DNA from: an uncultured Actinomycetes bacterium
GTDB taxonomy: Bacteria > Actinomycetota > Actinomycetes > Nanopelagicales > Nanopelagicaceae
Direction: 5' to 3'
DNA length: 63,425 nt
Assembly (NCBI GenBank): GCA_903834515.1
Contig: CAILJM010000016.1
Span: 1-63,425, forward strand
Made by a program: the position numbers and the translations under genes. This document shows, piece after piece, positions 18,231 to 26,929 of this stretch. The notes below the pieces were generated by a model. The model was not told where the DNA came from, made no database searches, and saw only the letters and a program-made list of their open reading frames with translations. The first letter of the stretch is position 1. Every line of letters begins with the position of its first letter.

Positions 18231-19063
18231 CGCGACTCGCCTTCAACAAGTCCTTGTTGCCAATTACGTTGCAAGTAGAAGAAGGCAACAACGCTTGGCA
18301 AGATCGCTGTGAAGATTCCAATAATCTGGAATTGACCACCAAACCAATTAGCCATGCCCACTGTAGCTGGGTAAAGCTTTGGTTCATTGAGCATGATTTG
18401 AGGTAAGAAGTACGAGTTGCAGTTAGTGACAAAGGAGATCAAAAAGACGGTTCCGAGCATTGGTTTAATAATTGGGAAGACGACTTTTCTAAATACCTGG
18501 AACTCGCTTGCCTTATCAAGTCGTGCGGCATTCAAGATCTCATCACTGACATTGCGATCGATGTAGTACTTAACCAAGAAGAGTCCAAGTGGGCTCGGTA
18601 GCGCTGGCAAAATTACCGACCAGATGGTGCCATTGAGGTTCACGCGCGCGAAGAGAATGAAGAGTGGGACGACCAAAGTATTAGCTGGCACCATGATCAT
18701 GCTTATCGTTGCGGCTCCTACAAAATTGGCTCCGCGTTTAACCAACTTGGAGAGCCCATACCCGCCCAATGCTGAGACGAGCACAATAACGAGGGCACTG
18801 GATCCAGCGTAAAGGAGTGAATTACCAAACCATCGTGCGTAGATATTCCCATAACCAGTAAAGAGTTGATGGATATTTTGAAGCGGATGAATTGTGGAGC
18901 CAAACCAGAGAGCATTGGTGGTATCAAAATCTCCATTGACCTTCGTGGAGGACATGGCGATCCAATAGACCGGAAAGCCGAAGTAGATGATTCCTACTAA
19001 GAAGAAGAGTCCCACCCAAATCTTGCTCTGCCTTGAAATGGAAATTCTTTGGAGGTGATTCAC
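18227..19063 (-). CDS. sugar ABC transporter permease, MalG type
   Basis: A 278-residue permease with six predicted membrane segments, ending FYLQRNWQQGLVEGESR. The EAA loop reads LNAARLDKASEFQVF, with Lys where the conserved glycine is expected. The start is GTG 19063, with a TAGATT box six bases upstream and no ribosome binding site for it, so it is probably leaderless. It is divergent from the aldo/keto reductase gene. The matching MalF-like permease lies beyond that gene on the plus strand. No binding protein or ATPase gene is nearby. Confidence 0.88.
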   Translation of the reverse strand: MNHLQRISISRQSKIWVGLFFLVGIIYFGFPVYWIAMSSTKVNGDFDTTNALWFGSTIHPLQNIHQLFTGYGNIYARWFGNSLLYAGSSALVIVLVSALGGYGLSKLVKRGANFVGAATISMIMVPANTLVVPLFILFARVNLNGTIWSVILPALPSPLGLFLVKYYIDRNVSDEILNAARLDKASEFQVFRKVVFPIIKPMLGTVFLISFVTNCNSYFLPQIMLNEPKLYPATVGMANWFGGQFQIIGIFTAILPSVVAFFYLQRNWQQGLVEGESR

Positions 19064-19100
19064 CCTATTAATCTACTAGTTATACATATACATTAATACG
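19064..19100. promoter_or_regulatory. 37-base divergent leaderless promoter pair
   Basis: Two starts face away from each other across 37 bases. On the minus strand TAGATT (19075-19070) is six bases before GTG 19063. On the plus strand TACATT (19089-19094) is six bases before GTG 19101. Outer arms TATTAAT (19067-19073) and ATTAATA (19093-19099) form an inverted repeat covering both -10 boxes, so one bound protein could control both genes. Confidence 0.5.
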
Positions 19101-20075
19101 GTGAATTACAGGAATCTTGGACGATCTGGTTTGACAGTAAGTGAGCTTTGCCTCGGGACCATGAACTTTGGACCGCAAGCAGATATCCCTACATCGCATG
19201 CGATTATGGATACGGCATTGGACCTTGGGATCAATTTTTTTGATACCGCGGATAGATATGGCGGCGATAAAACTAATCTTGGCTGGACCGAAGAGATTAT
19301 GGGTGAGTGGTTCTCGCAAGACTCTTCCCGTCGCGAGAAGGTGGTTCTTGCCACAAAGCTCTACGTTGAGATGAAGGCTTACCCAAATAACAGCGGTCTC
19401 TCTGCGCTCCATATTCGCCGTGCTTGCGAGGCAAGTCTCAAGCGGCTCAAAGTTGATTACATAGATATTTATCAGATGCACCATATTGATCGTGCTACGC
19501 CTTGGGATGAAATCTGGCAAGCAATGGATGTTCTGGTACAGCAAGGAAAAATTCTCTATGTAGGTAGCTCAAATTTCGGTGGCTGGCATATCGCTCAGGC
19601 GCAAGAAGCCGCACGAGCTCGTCACTTCATGGGTCTCATCTCAGAACAATCAATTTATAACCTTTTAAAGCGAGATATTGAACGTGAAGTCATCCCAGCA
19701 TCTCTTCACTATGGCCTTGGCATACTTCCTTGGTCACCTCTCAATGGCGGAATCCTTGGCGGGGTTATCAAGAAAGAGCGCGATGGCAAGCGTCGCCTCA
19801 ACCCTGAAGCAGCGGCTCACGTTGAGAAAATCCGTCCGCAACTACAGGCGTACGAAGATTATTGCGATTCACTCGGCCACGAGCCAGCAGATGTTGCTCT
19901 TGCTTGGCTCTTGGCACAACCAGCGGTCTCTTCGCCAATCATTGGCCCACGGACAATTGATCAACTCAAGGCAAGCATGCCAGCGATCGATGTGAAGCTG
20001 CGCGCAGAAGATCTAACGGCTTTAAATGATATTTTCCCAGGGTTTAAACCAGCGCCTGAAGATTACGCTTGGTAA
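19101..20075 (+). CDS. aldo/keto reductase
   Basis: A 324-residue NADPH-type aldo/keto reductase barrel opening MNYRNLGRSGLTVSELCLGTMNFG. The tetrad is visible: Asp and Tyr in FFDTADRYGG, Lys in VVLATKLY and His in YQMHHID. The tail GPRTIDQLKAS binds the cofactor phosphate in this family. The GTG start has a TACATT box six bases upstream, so the message is likely leaderless. Its place between two permease genes suggests that it reduces or oxidises the imported sugar, but the substrate is unknown. Confidence 0.88.
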   Translation: MNYRNLGRSGLTVSELCLGTMNFGPQADIPTSHAIMDTALDLGINFFDTADRYGGDKTNLGWTEEIMGEWFSQDSSRREKVVLATKLYVEMKAYPNNSGLSALHIRRACEASLKRLKVDYIDIYQMHHIDRATPWDEIWQAMDVLVQQGKILYVGSSNFGGWHIAQAQEAARARHFMGLISEQSIYNLLKRDIEREVIPASLHYGLGILPWSPLNGGILGGVIKKERDGKRRLNPEAAAHVEKIRPQLQAYEDYCDSLGHEPADVALAWLLAQPAVSSPIIGPRTIDQLKASMPAIDVKLRAEDLTALNDIFPGFKPAPEDYAW

Positions 20076-20103
20076 AGGCGTTTATTTAGTGCATAAGAAT
20101 TCT

Positions 20104-20976
20104 ATGCAGCGAAAGCGATCGGCTATTGGCTGGCTCTTTCTCTCGCCATACATCATTGTCGTCGGCGCCTTTCTCTTCACGCCGCTTGCCTACGCCGGAT
20201 GGATGAGTATTCATACTCATAAACTCGTCGGCGGAACACGTCTTGCGCCGCTTGCGAACTTCAAATATGCATTCACAGATGCGACCTTTATTTCAGGCTT
20301 AGAACGAGTTCTCCTCTTTGCAGCAATTCAAGTTCCGATCATGCTCTTTATCGCACTCTTTGGTGCACTCGTTCTCGACCTCTTTAACACCCGACTTGCA
20401 AAAGTATTTAGAATCGTTGCCTTCTTACCATATGCCGTGCCAGCAGTATTCGGTGGAGTTATTTGGGGATTCTTATTCAGCACAGTACATGGACCGCTAC
20501 CAAGATTCTTAGAGCACTTAGGATTTCACAATGTAAATCTCTTCGCGACCTCATCCTTTATCTACTTGGTAGGAAATGTAGTGACATGGGGATGTACGGG
20601 CTTCAACATGATCATCATCTACTCGGCGCTGCAAGGTCTTCCTAAAGATTCGTACGAGTCAGCTGTACTCGATGGTGCTAATCAACGGCAGATCGCTCGT
20701 TATATAAAGATCCCAGAGATCACCGGAGCGCTTGGCCTTACTTCGATCTTCGCCGTCATTACCGCAACTCAGCTCTACTCCGAGCCCTCAATTTTGAGCC
20801 GCTTTACCAATGGGATCAATGATGGCTACACCCCAAATATGTATGCCTTCCGAGTGGCATTTGGAAATGCCCAATTTAATTACTCGGCTGCACTCTCGAT
20901 CACTCTCGCGATTATCGTCTTCATCTTCTCCTTCGGCTTTATCTATATTGCTCGACGCCGTCGCCTCAAGGCGTAA
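20104..20976 (+). CDS. sugar ABC transporter permease, MalF/UgpA type
   Basis: A 290-residue permease with about six membrane helices and an intact EAA loop YESAVLDGANQRQIARYIKIP near residue 185. ATG 20104 is chosen because it gives the same N-terminal length (MQRKRSAIGWLF) as the arabinose permease at 36298 (VKRRQVIIGWLF). An in-frame GTG at 20089 with AAAGG ten bases upstream is an alternative start. It follows the aldo/keto reductase by 28 bases and should partner the MalG-like permease at 18227-19063. The protein is close to the arabinose MalF at 36298-37167, including the shared SRFTN/SRYTN and GYTPN motifs in the last third. Confidence 0.87.
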   Translation: MQRKRSAIGWLFLSPYIIVVGAFLFTPLAYAGWMSIHTHKLVGGTRLAPLANFKYAFTDATFISGLERVLLFAAIQVPIMLFIALFGALVLDLFNTRLAKVFRIVAFLPYAVPAVFGGVIWGFLFSTVHGPLPRFLEHLGFHNVNLFATSSFIYLVGNVVTWGCTGFNMIIIYSALQGLPKDSYESAVLDGANQRQIARYIKIPEITGALGLTSIFAVITATQLYSEPSILSRFTNGINDGYTPNMYAFRVAFGNAQFNYSAALSITLAIIVFIFSFGFIYIARRRRLKA

Positions 20977-21030
20977 AAACAAGCGAGCAAAGCGACCTCA
21001 TCTAGGTATTTGAGAGCCATCAAAGACCTG

Positions 21031-21036
21031 TAAACT
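21031..21036 (+). promoter_or_regulatory. -10 box of the tRNA-Ser gene
   Basis: TAAACT lies 13 bases before the tRNA 5' end, the right distance for a short leader. A TTGAGA at 21010-21015 is a possible -35 with a short 15-base spacer. The rest of the gap 20977-21049 shows nothing else. Confidence 0.35.
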
Positions 21037-21049
21037 ACCCCTGCAACTC

Positions 21050-21140
21050 GGAGACGTCGCATAGCCCGGTCGAGTGCGCCTCACTGCTAATGAGGTAGGC
21101 CCGTTAAAAGGCCTCGGAGGTTCAAATCCTCTCGTCTCCG
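21050..21140 (+). tRNA. tRNA-Ser (anticodon GCT)
   Basis: A complete 91-base cloverleaf with a long variable arm. The acceptor pairs GGAGACG with CGTCTCC, the anticodon arm is CCTCA-CTGCTAA-TGAGG, and the T arm is GGAGG-TTCAAAT-CCTCT-like. The discriminator is G. CCA is not encoded. It reads AGC/AGT serine codons. Confidence 0.95.
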
Positions 21141-21231
21141 CTCTCTCTACTCATCAACTGGATCTATTTCACCTATCTAAAAGGAAGTTTCACAACTAGA
21201 GTTCCTTTTTATTCGGCAAAGGGGAGCTTTG

Positions 21232-21546
21232 ATGTCATTTGAGTTACGCATCTATCATGCCAATCCTGGCAAAATCGACGCTCTTCTTACCCGCTTTCGA
21301 GACCATACAGTTGCACTCTTCGCCAAGCACAATATGGAGAGTCTGGGTTATTGGGTGAGCGATTCAGAACCAAGCGATCTGATTTATATTCTCAAGCATT
21401 CGGGGGAGGCGGCAAAGAATTGGAAAGAATTTTTAGCTGATCCAGAGTGGATTGAAGTGAAGGCAAATTCTGAGGTTGCAGGAGGCTTAGTGGCCTCTAT
21501 CGAAGCAAAGTTCCTAAGCGCTACTGACTTTTCTAAGATTAAGTAA
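21232..21546 (+). CDS. NIPSNAP-family protein
   Basis: A 104-residue ferredoxin-like alpha/beta-barrel protein of the NIPSNAP group: FELRIYHANPGKIDALLTRF at the start, then HNMESLGYWV and a W..F..DPEW segment. The role is unknown in bacteria; members are small stress- or catabolism-linked proteins. ATG 21232 is used, with GGGGAG five bases upstream; a TTG three bases earlier is less likely. It is convergent with the RpiB-like gene, with 62 bases between the stops. Confidence 0.82.
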   Translation: MSFELRIYHANPGKIDALLTRFRDHTVALFAKHNMESLGYWVSDSEPSDLIYILKHSGEAAKNWKEFLADPEWIEVKANSEVAGGLVASIEAKFLSATDFSKIK

Positions 21547-21608
21547 TCGGAAAGTTACTTCCTAAACAGGGCAATTAGTAGAATGGCAAGTTCAAGACGT
21601 GATTAATT

Positions 21609-22067
21609 CTAATTTTCGAAAGAAGTGATGCGTAAAACTTTTTGCGCAGATGGCGAACTCTCATCAAATCTATAAGTTACCCATTCGCTTACCAGTCGCC
21701 GCGCAAGCTCGATTCCAATAACTCGCTGCCCAATCGTTAATATTTGCGCGTTGTTACTCAAAATTAATCTTTCGACAGAATAACTATCGTGTGCAGTACC
21801 TGCGCGAATTCCTTTAACTTTATTGGCAGCGATCGCCATCCCCAAGCCAGTTCCGCAGATTAATAGGGCTCGATCTGCATCCCCCCTTGCCACCACCTGC
21901 GCTGCCGAAAAACCAATATCTGGATACGGGGTGTTGGAATTAGCATCTACTCCGACATCAACTACAGATTCGATATTTTCATTGTCGAGTAAGAGTTCCT
22001 TTAGAATCTCTTTATATGAGAATCCAGCATCATCGGCGCCAATCACTATTCGCAATTTATTATTCAT
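21609..22067 (-). CDS. RpiB/LacA-family sugar-phosphate isomerase (possible D-erythrulose-4-phosphate isomerase)
   Basis: A 152-residue RpiB-fold isomerase. The N-terminal [10 protein letters not shown] binds phosphate, the catalytic Cys is in [16 protein letters not shown], and HDSYSVERL supplies the His. RpiB enzymes interconvert ribose-5-P and ribulose-5-P, but relatives act on other aldose/ketose phosphates. The start overlaps the end of the DhaK-DhaL type kinase by eight bases, so the two act together. With the divergent SDR they make the gene trio of the D-threitol route described in Mycobacterium smegmatis, in which an RpiB-type enzyme converts D-erythrulose-4-P to D-erythrose-4-P. This assignment is inference from context. 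Confidence 0.85.
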   Translation of the reverse strand: MNNKLRIVIGADDAGFSYKEILKELLLDNENIESVVDVGVDANSNTPYPDIGFSAAQVVARGDADRALLICGTGLGMAIAANKVKGIRAGTAHDSYSVERLILSNNAQILTIGQRVIGIELARRLVSEWVTYRFDESSPSAQKVLRITSFEN

Positions 22068-23829
22068 TTTCTGACGTTTCTAAGTAATCCGATACAACTT
22101 CAATGATCATTGCAAGAGATGATGCGCCTGGATCTTGATGCCCAAGACTTTTCTCTGCATGAGGTCTTGCACGTCCAATTTTAGGTAAAAGGTCGGCTGT
22201 AGATCTAGCTGCGGCTTGCGCAACATTGTTGGAAGCTTTCCAAGCCTCAACAAGGGTTGTTGATGTGGTTGACTTTAGGCTTTCGGCGAATGGAACCAAG
22301 ACATCTACGAGTGTCTTATCTCCAAGTTTTGCCTTGCCAAAGTCAGTGACAACTGATGTTGCACGAACAACTGCATCAATAATCTTCTTGAAGTCAGGTT
22401 GAGTCTCATCACCGATTTCACGTCCAATTTCTCGCAGAATAATTCCCCAGATAAAGCCAGAAGTACCCCCTGCATCATCAGACCAGGCATCAGCGGCAGT
22501 GATGAGGGTCGAGCCGGCACCACCTCCCTTCTGAGCGCAATCACGCGCGGCGCTAGCGGCGGAGCGAGCTCCGCGCGCCATTCCAATTCCATGATCGCCA
22601 TCTCCCGCAATGGAATCTAGCCGTCCATATTCATCGGAATGTTCTTCCGTACTCGAAGCAATCCTACGAATGATTTCGACTATTACTTGCGCACACTTTT
22701 GAGAATCCGCGCTTCCCTGAAGAAAATTCTCTTCACCGATCTCCGTGAAGCTACTTGAATTTTCCGCACTCGTCACAGAAATATTTCCCTTTTTGTATCC
22801 GGGTGTATAGCTAGGCGTTCGCCAGAGCGAATTTAACTCATCATTGAGCCACGTGAAGGTGAGTGAAAGACCCGCCATTTCAAAACTCGTTACAAGCTCT
22901 CCAACTTCGGGTTCGACAATCTCAATATTCTTCTCTTTAAGAATTTTTGAAACATCGTTATAAAAAACGAAAAGTTCTTCATATTTCACCCCACCAAGAC
23001 CATTTACGAGTACGGCAAGTCTGGTGTGTGATTCCCCGGCACACGATGGAGGGGTTTCTTCAAGAAGTCGGTCGACCAAATCCGCTGCAAGTTCACGTGA
23101 AGTTGGAATCTCGCTTTCGCTCAAACCAGGTTCGCCATGAATACCAAGACCGAGGGCCATTTTCCCCTGAGGGACTGTGAAAAGAGGCTCAATTTTTCCG
23201 GGAACAGTACATCCAGAGTATGCGACCCCGACTGTGCGAGTTCTCGCATTAGATTCGGTAGCCACTCGGAATACTTCATCAAGAGAATATCCAGCCTCGG
23301 CTGCTGCACCGGAGACTTTAAATACTACGAGAGCGCCTGCAATCCCACGTCTTTTAAAGGTTTCATCCTTGCTGGCACTCATAATGTCATCAGTAATGAG
23401 AACTGTTTTGCAAGGAATTCCTTCTCTGATGAGCTGCTCTTGGGCTAGATTGAAATTCATAACATCGCCGGCATAATTTCCGTAACTGAGGAGAACGCCT
23501 CCACCAGATTCCGCCTCTTTGCAGACATTGAGAACTCTTTGGCTTGAGGGTGAGGAGAAAACATTTCCAATTACTGCGCCATGGGCTAATCCCGACCCAA
23601 CTACACCAGCAAAAGTCGGATAGTGTCCCGATCCACCCCCGATAATCACCGCTACTTCTCCAGGGTTTTTCTTCAGGTTACGTACCACTCCGCCTTGGAC
23701 TTGACGTATCAAATGCGGATGAGCCGCTGCATAACCTTGGGTTGCCTCTTCGACAAACTCTTCCGGGTCATTCAATACATGTGGCAACGCGATACCAATC
23801 TGTAGCGGGCCTATCTTTAAGGGGCCCAT
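22060..23829 (-). CDS. one-chain DhaK-DhaL type kinase (dihydroxyacetone or erythrulose kinase)
   Basis: A 589-residue ATP-dependent kinase. The DhaK half (about 1-330) has the substrate site [12 protein letters not shown] and the covalent-His motif GLGIHGEPG. The DhaL half (about 380-589) has the Mg-ATP loop [12 protein letters not shown] and a second DDAGGTSG-like loop. Dihydroxyacetone kinases usually read GGGSGHEP; here Glu is replaced by Tyr, which would fit a larger ketose such as erythrulose (inference). It shares an operon with the RpiB-like isomerase and is divergent from an SDR. The ATG has no ribosome binding site; a TACTTT box lies eight bases upstream. Confidence 0.9.
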   Translation of the reverse strand: MGPLKIGPLQIGIALPHVLNDPEEFVEEATQGYAAAHPHLIRQVQGGVVRNLKKNPGEVAVIIGGGSGHYPTFAGVVGSGLAHGAVIGNVFSSPSSQRVLNVCKEAESGGGVLLSYGNYAGDVMNFNLAQEQLIREGIPCKTVLITDDIMSASKDETFKRRGIAGALVVFKVSGAAAEAGYSLDEVFRVATESNARTRTVGVAYSGCTVPGKIEPLFTVPQGKMALGLGIHGEPGLSESEIPTSRELAADLVDRLLEETPPSCAGESHTRLAVLVNGLGGVKYEELFVFYNDVSKILKEKNIEIVEPEVGELVTSFEMAGLSLTFTWLNDELNSLWRTPSYTPGYKKGNISVTSAENSSSFTEIGEENFLQGSADSQKCAQVIVEIIRRIASSTEEHSDEYGRLDSIAGDGDHGIGMARGARSAASAARDCAQKGGGAGSTLITAADAWSDDAGGTSGFIWGIILREIGREIGDETQPDFKKIIDAVVRATSVVTDFGKAKLGDKTLVDVLVPFAESLKSTTSTTLVEAWKASNNVAQAAARSTADLLPKIGRARPHAEKSLGHQDPGASSLAMIIEVVSDYLETSENE

Positions 23830-23911
23830 TAGACTAAAAAGTATTCCATACCCTTTATAAAGTTACTAGAGTGCTTCATGGTCCAATAACTAATGCGAAT
23901 CCGGAGTGGAT

Positions 23912-24667
23912 ATGTCTTCTGAAATGAGTTTTTCCTTCACGAATAAGGTTGCAGTAATCACGGGTGGAGCTTCCGGAATTGGAAAATGCATCGCCGAACA
24001 TTTCGCAAAAAGTGGAGCGACCGTCGCGGTATTAGATATGAATATTGAGGCGGCTGCAAACTTGGTTAAGGAGCTAGGTCACGGCGCAACTGCACATATC
24101 TGTGACGTCACCGATGTAGCAAGCATCGAAAAGGCAGTGGCGGAAGTTATATCGGAACACTCAAAAGTTGATATTTTGGTGAATAGCGCTGGTATTGCGC
24201 TTCTGGATCCCGCTGAAGTGGTTAAGACAGAAGATTGGAAATTAACCATAGATGTGAATTTAAGCGGAACCTTCTTTATGTCTCAACATGTTGGTCAGGT
24301 GATGTTGAAGGCCGGCAAAGGCAAGATCATTAACTTGGCTTCTCAAGCTGCAAGCGTTGCTCTCACTGACCATGTGGCATATTGCGCCTCAAAATTTGGC
24401 GTACTTGGGGTCACGAAGGTGCTCGCATCAGAGTGGGGAGGTCGCGGTATCTGCGTCAACTCGGTCTCTCCGACAGTGGTGCTTACTGATCTCGGCAAGA
24501 AAGCCTGGGCGGGAGAAAAGGGCGAGGCTCTTAAAAAAATGATCCCCTCAGGACGATTCGCAGAACCAGATGAGGTAGCATCCGCCGTACTCTTTCTCGC
24601 CTCTGATGGTGCAGATATGGTAAACGGAGCAGATTTAGTGGTTGACGGTGGATACACTATTAGATAG
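23912..24667 (+). CDS. short-chain dehydrogenase/reductase, polyol type
   Basis: A 251-residue SDR. The cofactor motif is TGGASGIGK and the acidic DMN after the second strand favours NAD. The catalytic Tyr157 and Lys161 lie in HVAYCASKFG, with Ser two turns before. It resembles polyol dehydrogenases and could oxidise D-threitol to D-erythrulose, feeding the kinase and isomerase encoded on the other strand. ATG 23912 is preferred to a GTG six bases earlier because GGAG is five bases upstream. The 82-base gap to the kinase gene must hold the control sites for both directions. Confidence 0.88.
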   Translation: MSSEMSFSFTNKVAVITGGASGIGKCIAEHFAKSGATVAVLDMNIEAAANLVKELGHGATAHICDVTDVASIEKAVAEVISEHSKVDILVNSAGIALLDPAEVVKTEDWKLTIDVNLSGTFFMSQHVGQVMLKAGKGKIINLASQAASVALTDHVAYCASKFGVLGVTKVLASEWGGRGICVNSVSPTVVLTDLGKKAWAGEKGEALKKMIPSGRFAEPDEVASAVLFLASDGADMVNGADLVVDGGYTIR

Positions 24668-24732
24668 TTCGATGAATATTTCCACTTCTTACAATTTAGA
24701 TTCTTTCGCGACATAAAACATTAGGAGTAAAG

Positions 24733-25773
24733 ATGAGCCAAGTAAAAGCATATGTAGCACCATCCGAAGGAGCCCCACTTGTTCCAGCGATGATTGAACG
24801 TCGCGAGGTCGGCGCTGACGATGTGCAATTCGATGTTCTCTTCTGCGGAATCTGTCACTCAGATATCCACACCGTCCGTGGTGAGTGGGGCAAGCAGGCG
24901 TATCCATTAGCTCCCGGCCACGAACTTGCTGGAAAGGTAACCGCGGTCGGTGCGAATGTAACTAAGTTTGCTATCGGCGATCATGTTGGTGTTGGTTGCC
25001 TTGTCAATGCATGCCGCGAATGCGAACCTTGCTTAACTGGACATGAACAGTTCTGCTTAAATGGTGGGATCTTTACATATGGATCAACCGATCGAGATGG
25101 CACCATCACACAGGGTGGCTACACACAATCGGCAGTTGTGAACCACAACTTTGTTGTTCATATTCCGAAAAATCTTCCGCTCGATGCCGCGGCACCTCTC
25201 CTTTGCGCAGGTTCAACTCTCTGGGCACCTTTGAAGCGTTGGAATGCGGGACCCGGTAAGAAAATTGCGATTATCGGTTTTGGCGGATTGGGCCATGTCG
25301 GCTTGAAGTTAGCAAAGGCTCTTGGCGCAGAGGTATCTGTTCTCTCTCACTCCGATAAGAAGCGAGAAGATGCGCTCAAGATGGGCGCTGTCGCCTTCCA
25401 CAAGATGGATGCCGAGGCATTTGAATCGCTTAAAGGCAGTTACGACCTCATCCTCAATACCGTGAGCGCCACTGTTGATACCGCTGCTTATTTCAACTTA
25501 CTCAAGTTTGATGGTGCATTTGTCGTCATTGGCGCTGATCCATCCCCATCTGTCTCGCTCTCAACAAGTGTTGGTGTTACTAAGCAGCGCGTATTTACGC
25601 TCTCACTTATCTCCGGTATTCAAGAGACCCAAGATATGCTCAATTTCTGTGGCGAACACAATGTCTTGCCAGAAATCGAAGTAATCCCAGCGAGTTATAT
25701 CAATGAAGCATTCGACAGAGTTGTCGCAAGTGATGTTCGATATCGCTTTGTTATCGATAACTCAACAATGTAA
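24733..25773 (+). CDS. zinc-dependent alcohol dehydrogenase (CAD/YahK-like)
   Basis: A 346-residue medium-chain dehydrogenase. The catalytic zinc site is GICHSDIH with PGHELAG, and the structural zinc cysteines are in CRECEPCLTGHEQFC. The nucleotide site is GFGGLGHVGLKLAK. The sequence is of the NADP-linked cinnamyl-alcohol / broad aldehyde reductase type. AGGAG precedes the ATG. It follows the SDR by 65 bases on the same strand and may handle an aldehyde from the same pathway, though it could equally be a general aldehyde reductase. Confidence 0.9.
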   Translation: MSQVKAYVAPSEGAPLVPAMIERREVGADDVQFDVLFCGICHSDIHTVRGEWGKQAYPLAPGHELAGKVTAVGANVTKFAIGDHVGVGCLVNACRECEPCLTGHEQFCLNGGIFTYGSTDRDGTITQGGYTQSAVVNHNFVVHIPKNLPLDAAAPLLCAGSTLWAPLKRWNAGPGKKIAIIGFGGLGHVGLKLAKALGAEVSVLSHSDKKREDALKMGAVAFHKMDAEAFESLKGSYDLILNTVSATVDTAAYFNLLKFDGAFVVIGADPSPSVSLSTSVGVTKQRVFTLSLISGIQETQDMLNFCGEHNVLPEIEVIPASYINEAFDRVVASDVRYRFVIDNSTM

Positions 25774-25800
25774 CTAAACGACGGAACTCACGATCTTCGA

Positions 25801-26913
25801 TTAAGGGGGCCCGAATCCGGTTGCAGCTATTGCGCCGTATACGAGGCCCCCTATTGCTAATGCGAGAACCACCGCTCTCTGTTTGGCCCTTGATAGTCGA
25901 TTTATATAAAGAGCTGCCGGAATAAAGAGTGGAAAAGCTGGTAAGAAGTAGCGCGGCTTAGAACCAAAATAACCCTGAGTGGTCAGAGAGAGAACCACGA
26001 GCATGGTTGTATAGATCAAGATTGCTGGTACTTCGGTGATTTCAAATAATCTTTTAAGTGCAAGTAACAAAATTGCACAAGAGACAAGTATCAGAATGCC
26101 TAGTAACCACTTATCGCTTATAAGAAAGTCTCGAATCCACTTTACAAAATCTTTCCCACCATCAAATCCATTGCCCCAATGAGATTGAATTGAAAAATAG
26201 GCGAAGAGATTATTTCTCCTCTGCGCAAGGTAGAAGATATAACCAAGCCAGCCAAGTGGGGGAACAATTATGGCGAAGTAATAATCTAGGTTTTTTCTAG
26301 CACTTGGATGCTTAATCACCATATAGAGAGCAGAGAACGAGATCGCGAGGGCAATCGCGAGTCCACTTGGTCGGGTCATTCCAGCCAAAAGAGCCGCAAG
26401 GGCGGAGCTCTTCATCTGATCCCTCTGCCAAAAATAAATAGCGGTTGCAGCAAGAGCAGTAAAGATCGTCTCGGTATATGCCAATGTGTCAACGAAAGAG
26501 AGTGGGTAGATCGACCAGAGAATAACGGTGAGAAGTGCGACCTCCTTTGAGGCTAGCCCTCGCGCTACAAGATAGATCATTGCCGCTGCCCAAATTCCAC
26601 TCAAAGAACTAATGAGAACGCCAGCACCGACATAATTCAAATGAGTGAGGGCGTGGATAAATCTTTCTAAGAGAGGAAATAGTGGAAAGAAGGCCTCGTT
26701 GGAGAGAGTTCTGCCGTGAGAGATTTTCTCAAAGCCATAGCCATTCTGAGCAATCGATAGATACCACTGTGAATCCCATCGTGAGAAAATCGTCATAAAG
26801 CTCTTGTCACGAAGCGCAGATGCACTCCACGTGAGTATGAGCCCAATGGATCGAATGATCACATAAGTGGCCAGAACCGGTAAAAAATCCTTTTTACGCA
26901 TGAGACTCTTCAT
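25801..26913 (-). CDS. PIG-V-like membrane mannosyltransferase
   Basis: A membrane protein of about 370 residues with nine or ten hydrophobic segments. The motif FSRWDSQWYLSIAQNGY after the first helix, with its acidic residue, is the hallmark of PIG-V/GT-C mannosyltransferases, which use polyprenol-phosphate mannose for envelope glycans. The start is uncertain. ATG 26913 is taken because it lies just beyond the stop of the aldo/keto reductase gene; a TTG at 26949 would overlap that gene by 20 bases, and ATG 26901 is also possible. It follows the aldo/keto reductase on the same strand with no obvious functional link. Confidence 0.8.
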   Translation of the reverse strand: MKSLMRKKDFLPVLATYVIIRSIGLILTWSASALRDKSFMTIFSRWDSQWYLSIAQNGYGFEKISHGRTLSNEAFFPLFPLLERFIHALTHLNYVGAGVLISSLSGIWAAAMIYLVARGLASKEVALLTVILWSIYPLSFVDTLAYTETIFTALAATAIYFWQRDQMKSSALAALLAGMTRPSGLAIALAISFSALYMVIKHPSARKNLDYYFAIIVPPLGWLGYIFYLAQRRNNLFAYFSIQSHWGNGFDGGKDFVKWIRDFLISDKWLLGILILVSCAILLLALKRLFEITEVPAILIYTTMLVVLSLTTQGYFGSKPRYFLPAFPLFIPAALYINRLSRAKQRAVVLALAIGGLVYGAIAATGFGPP

Positions 26914-26929
26914 AAAAATAGGGGCATGC

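Noticed and set aside
19067-19099. Inverted repeat read as a transcription terminator
   Set aside because: It is AT-rich with a long loop and sits between divergent starts, so a regulatory or promoter role is more sensible.
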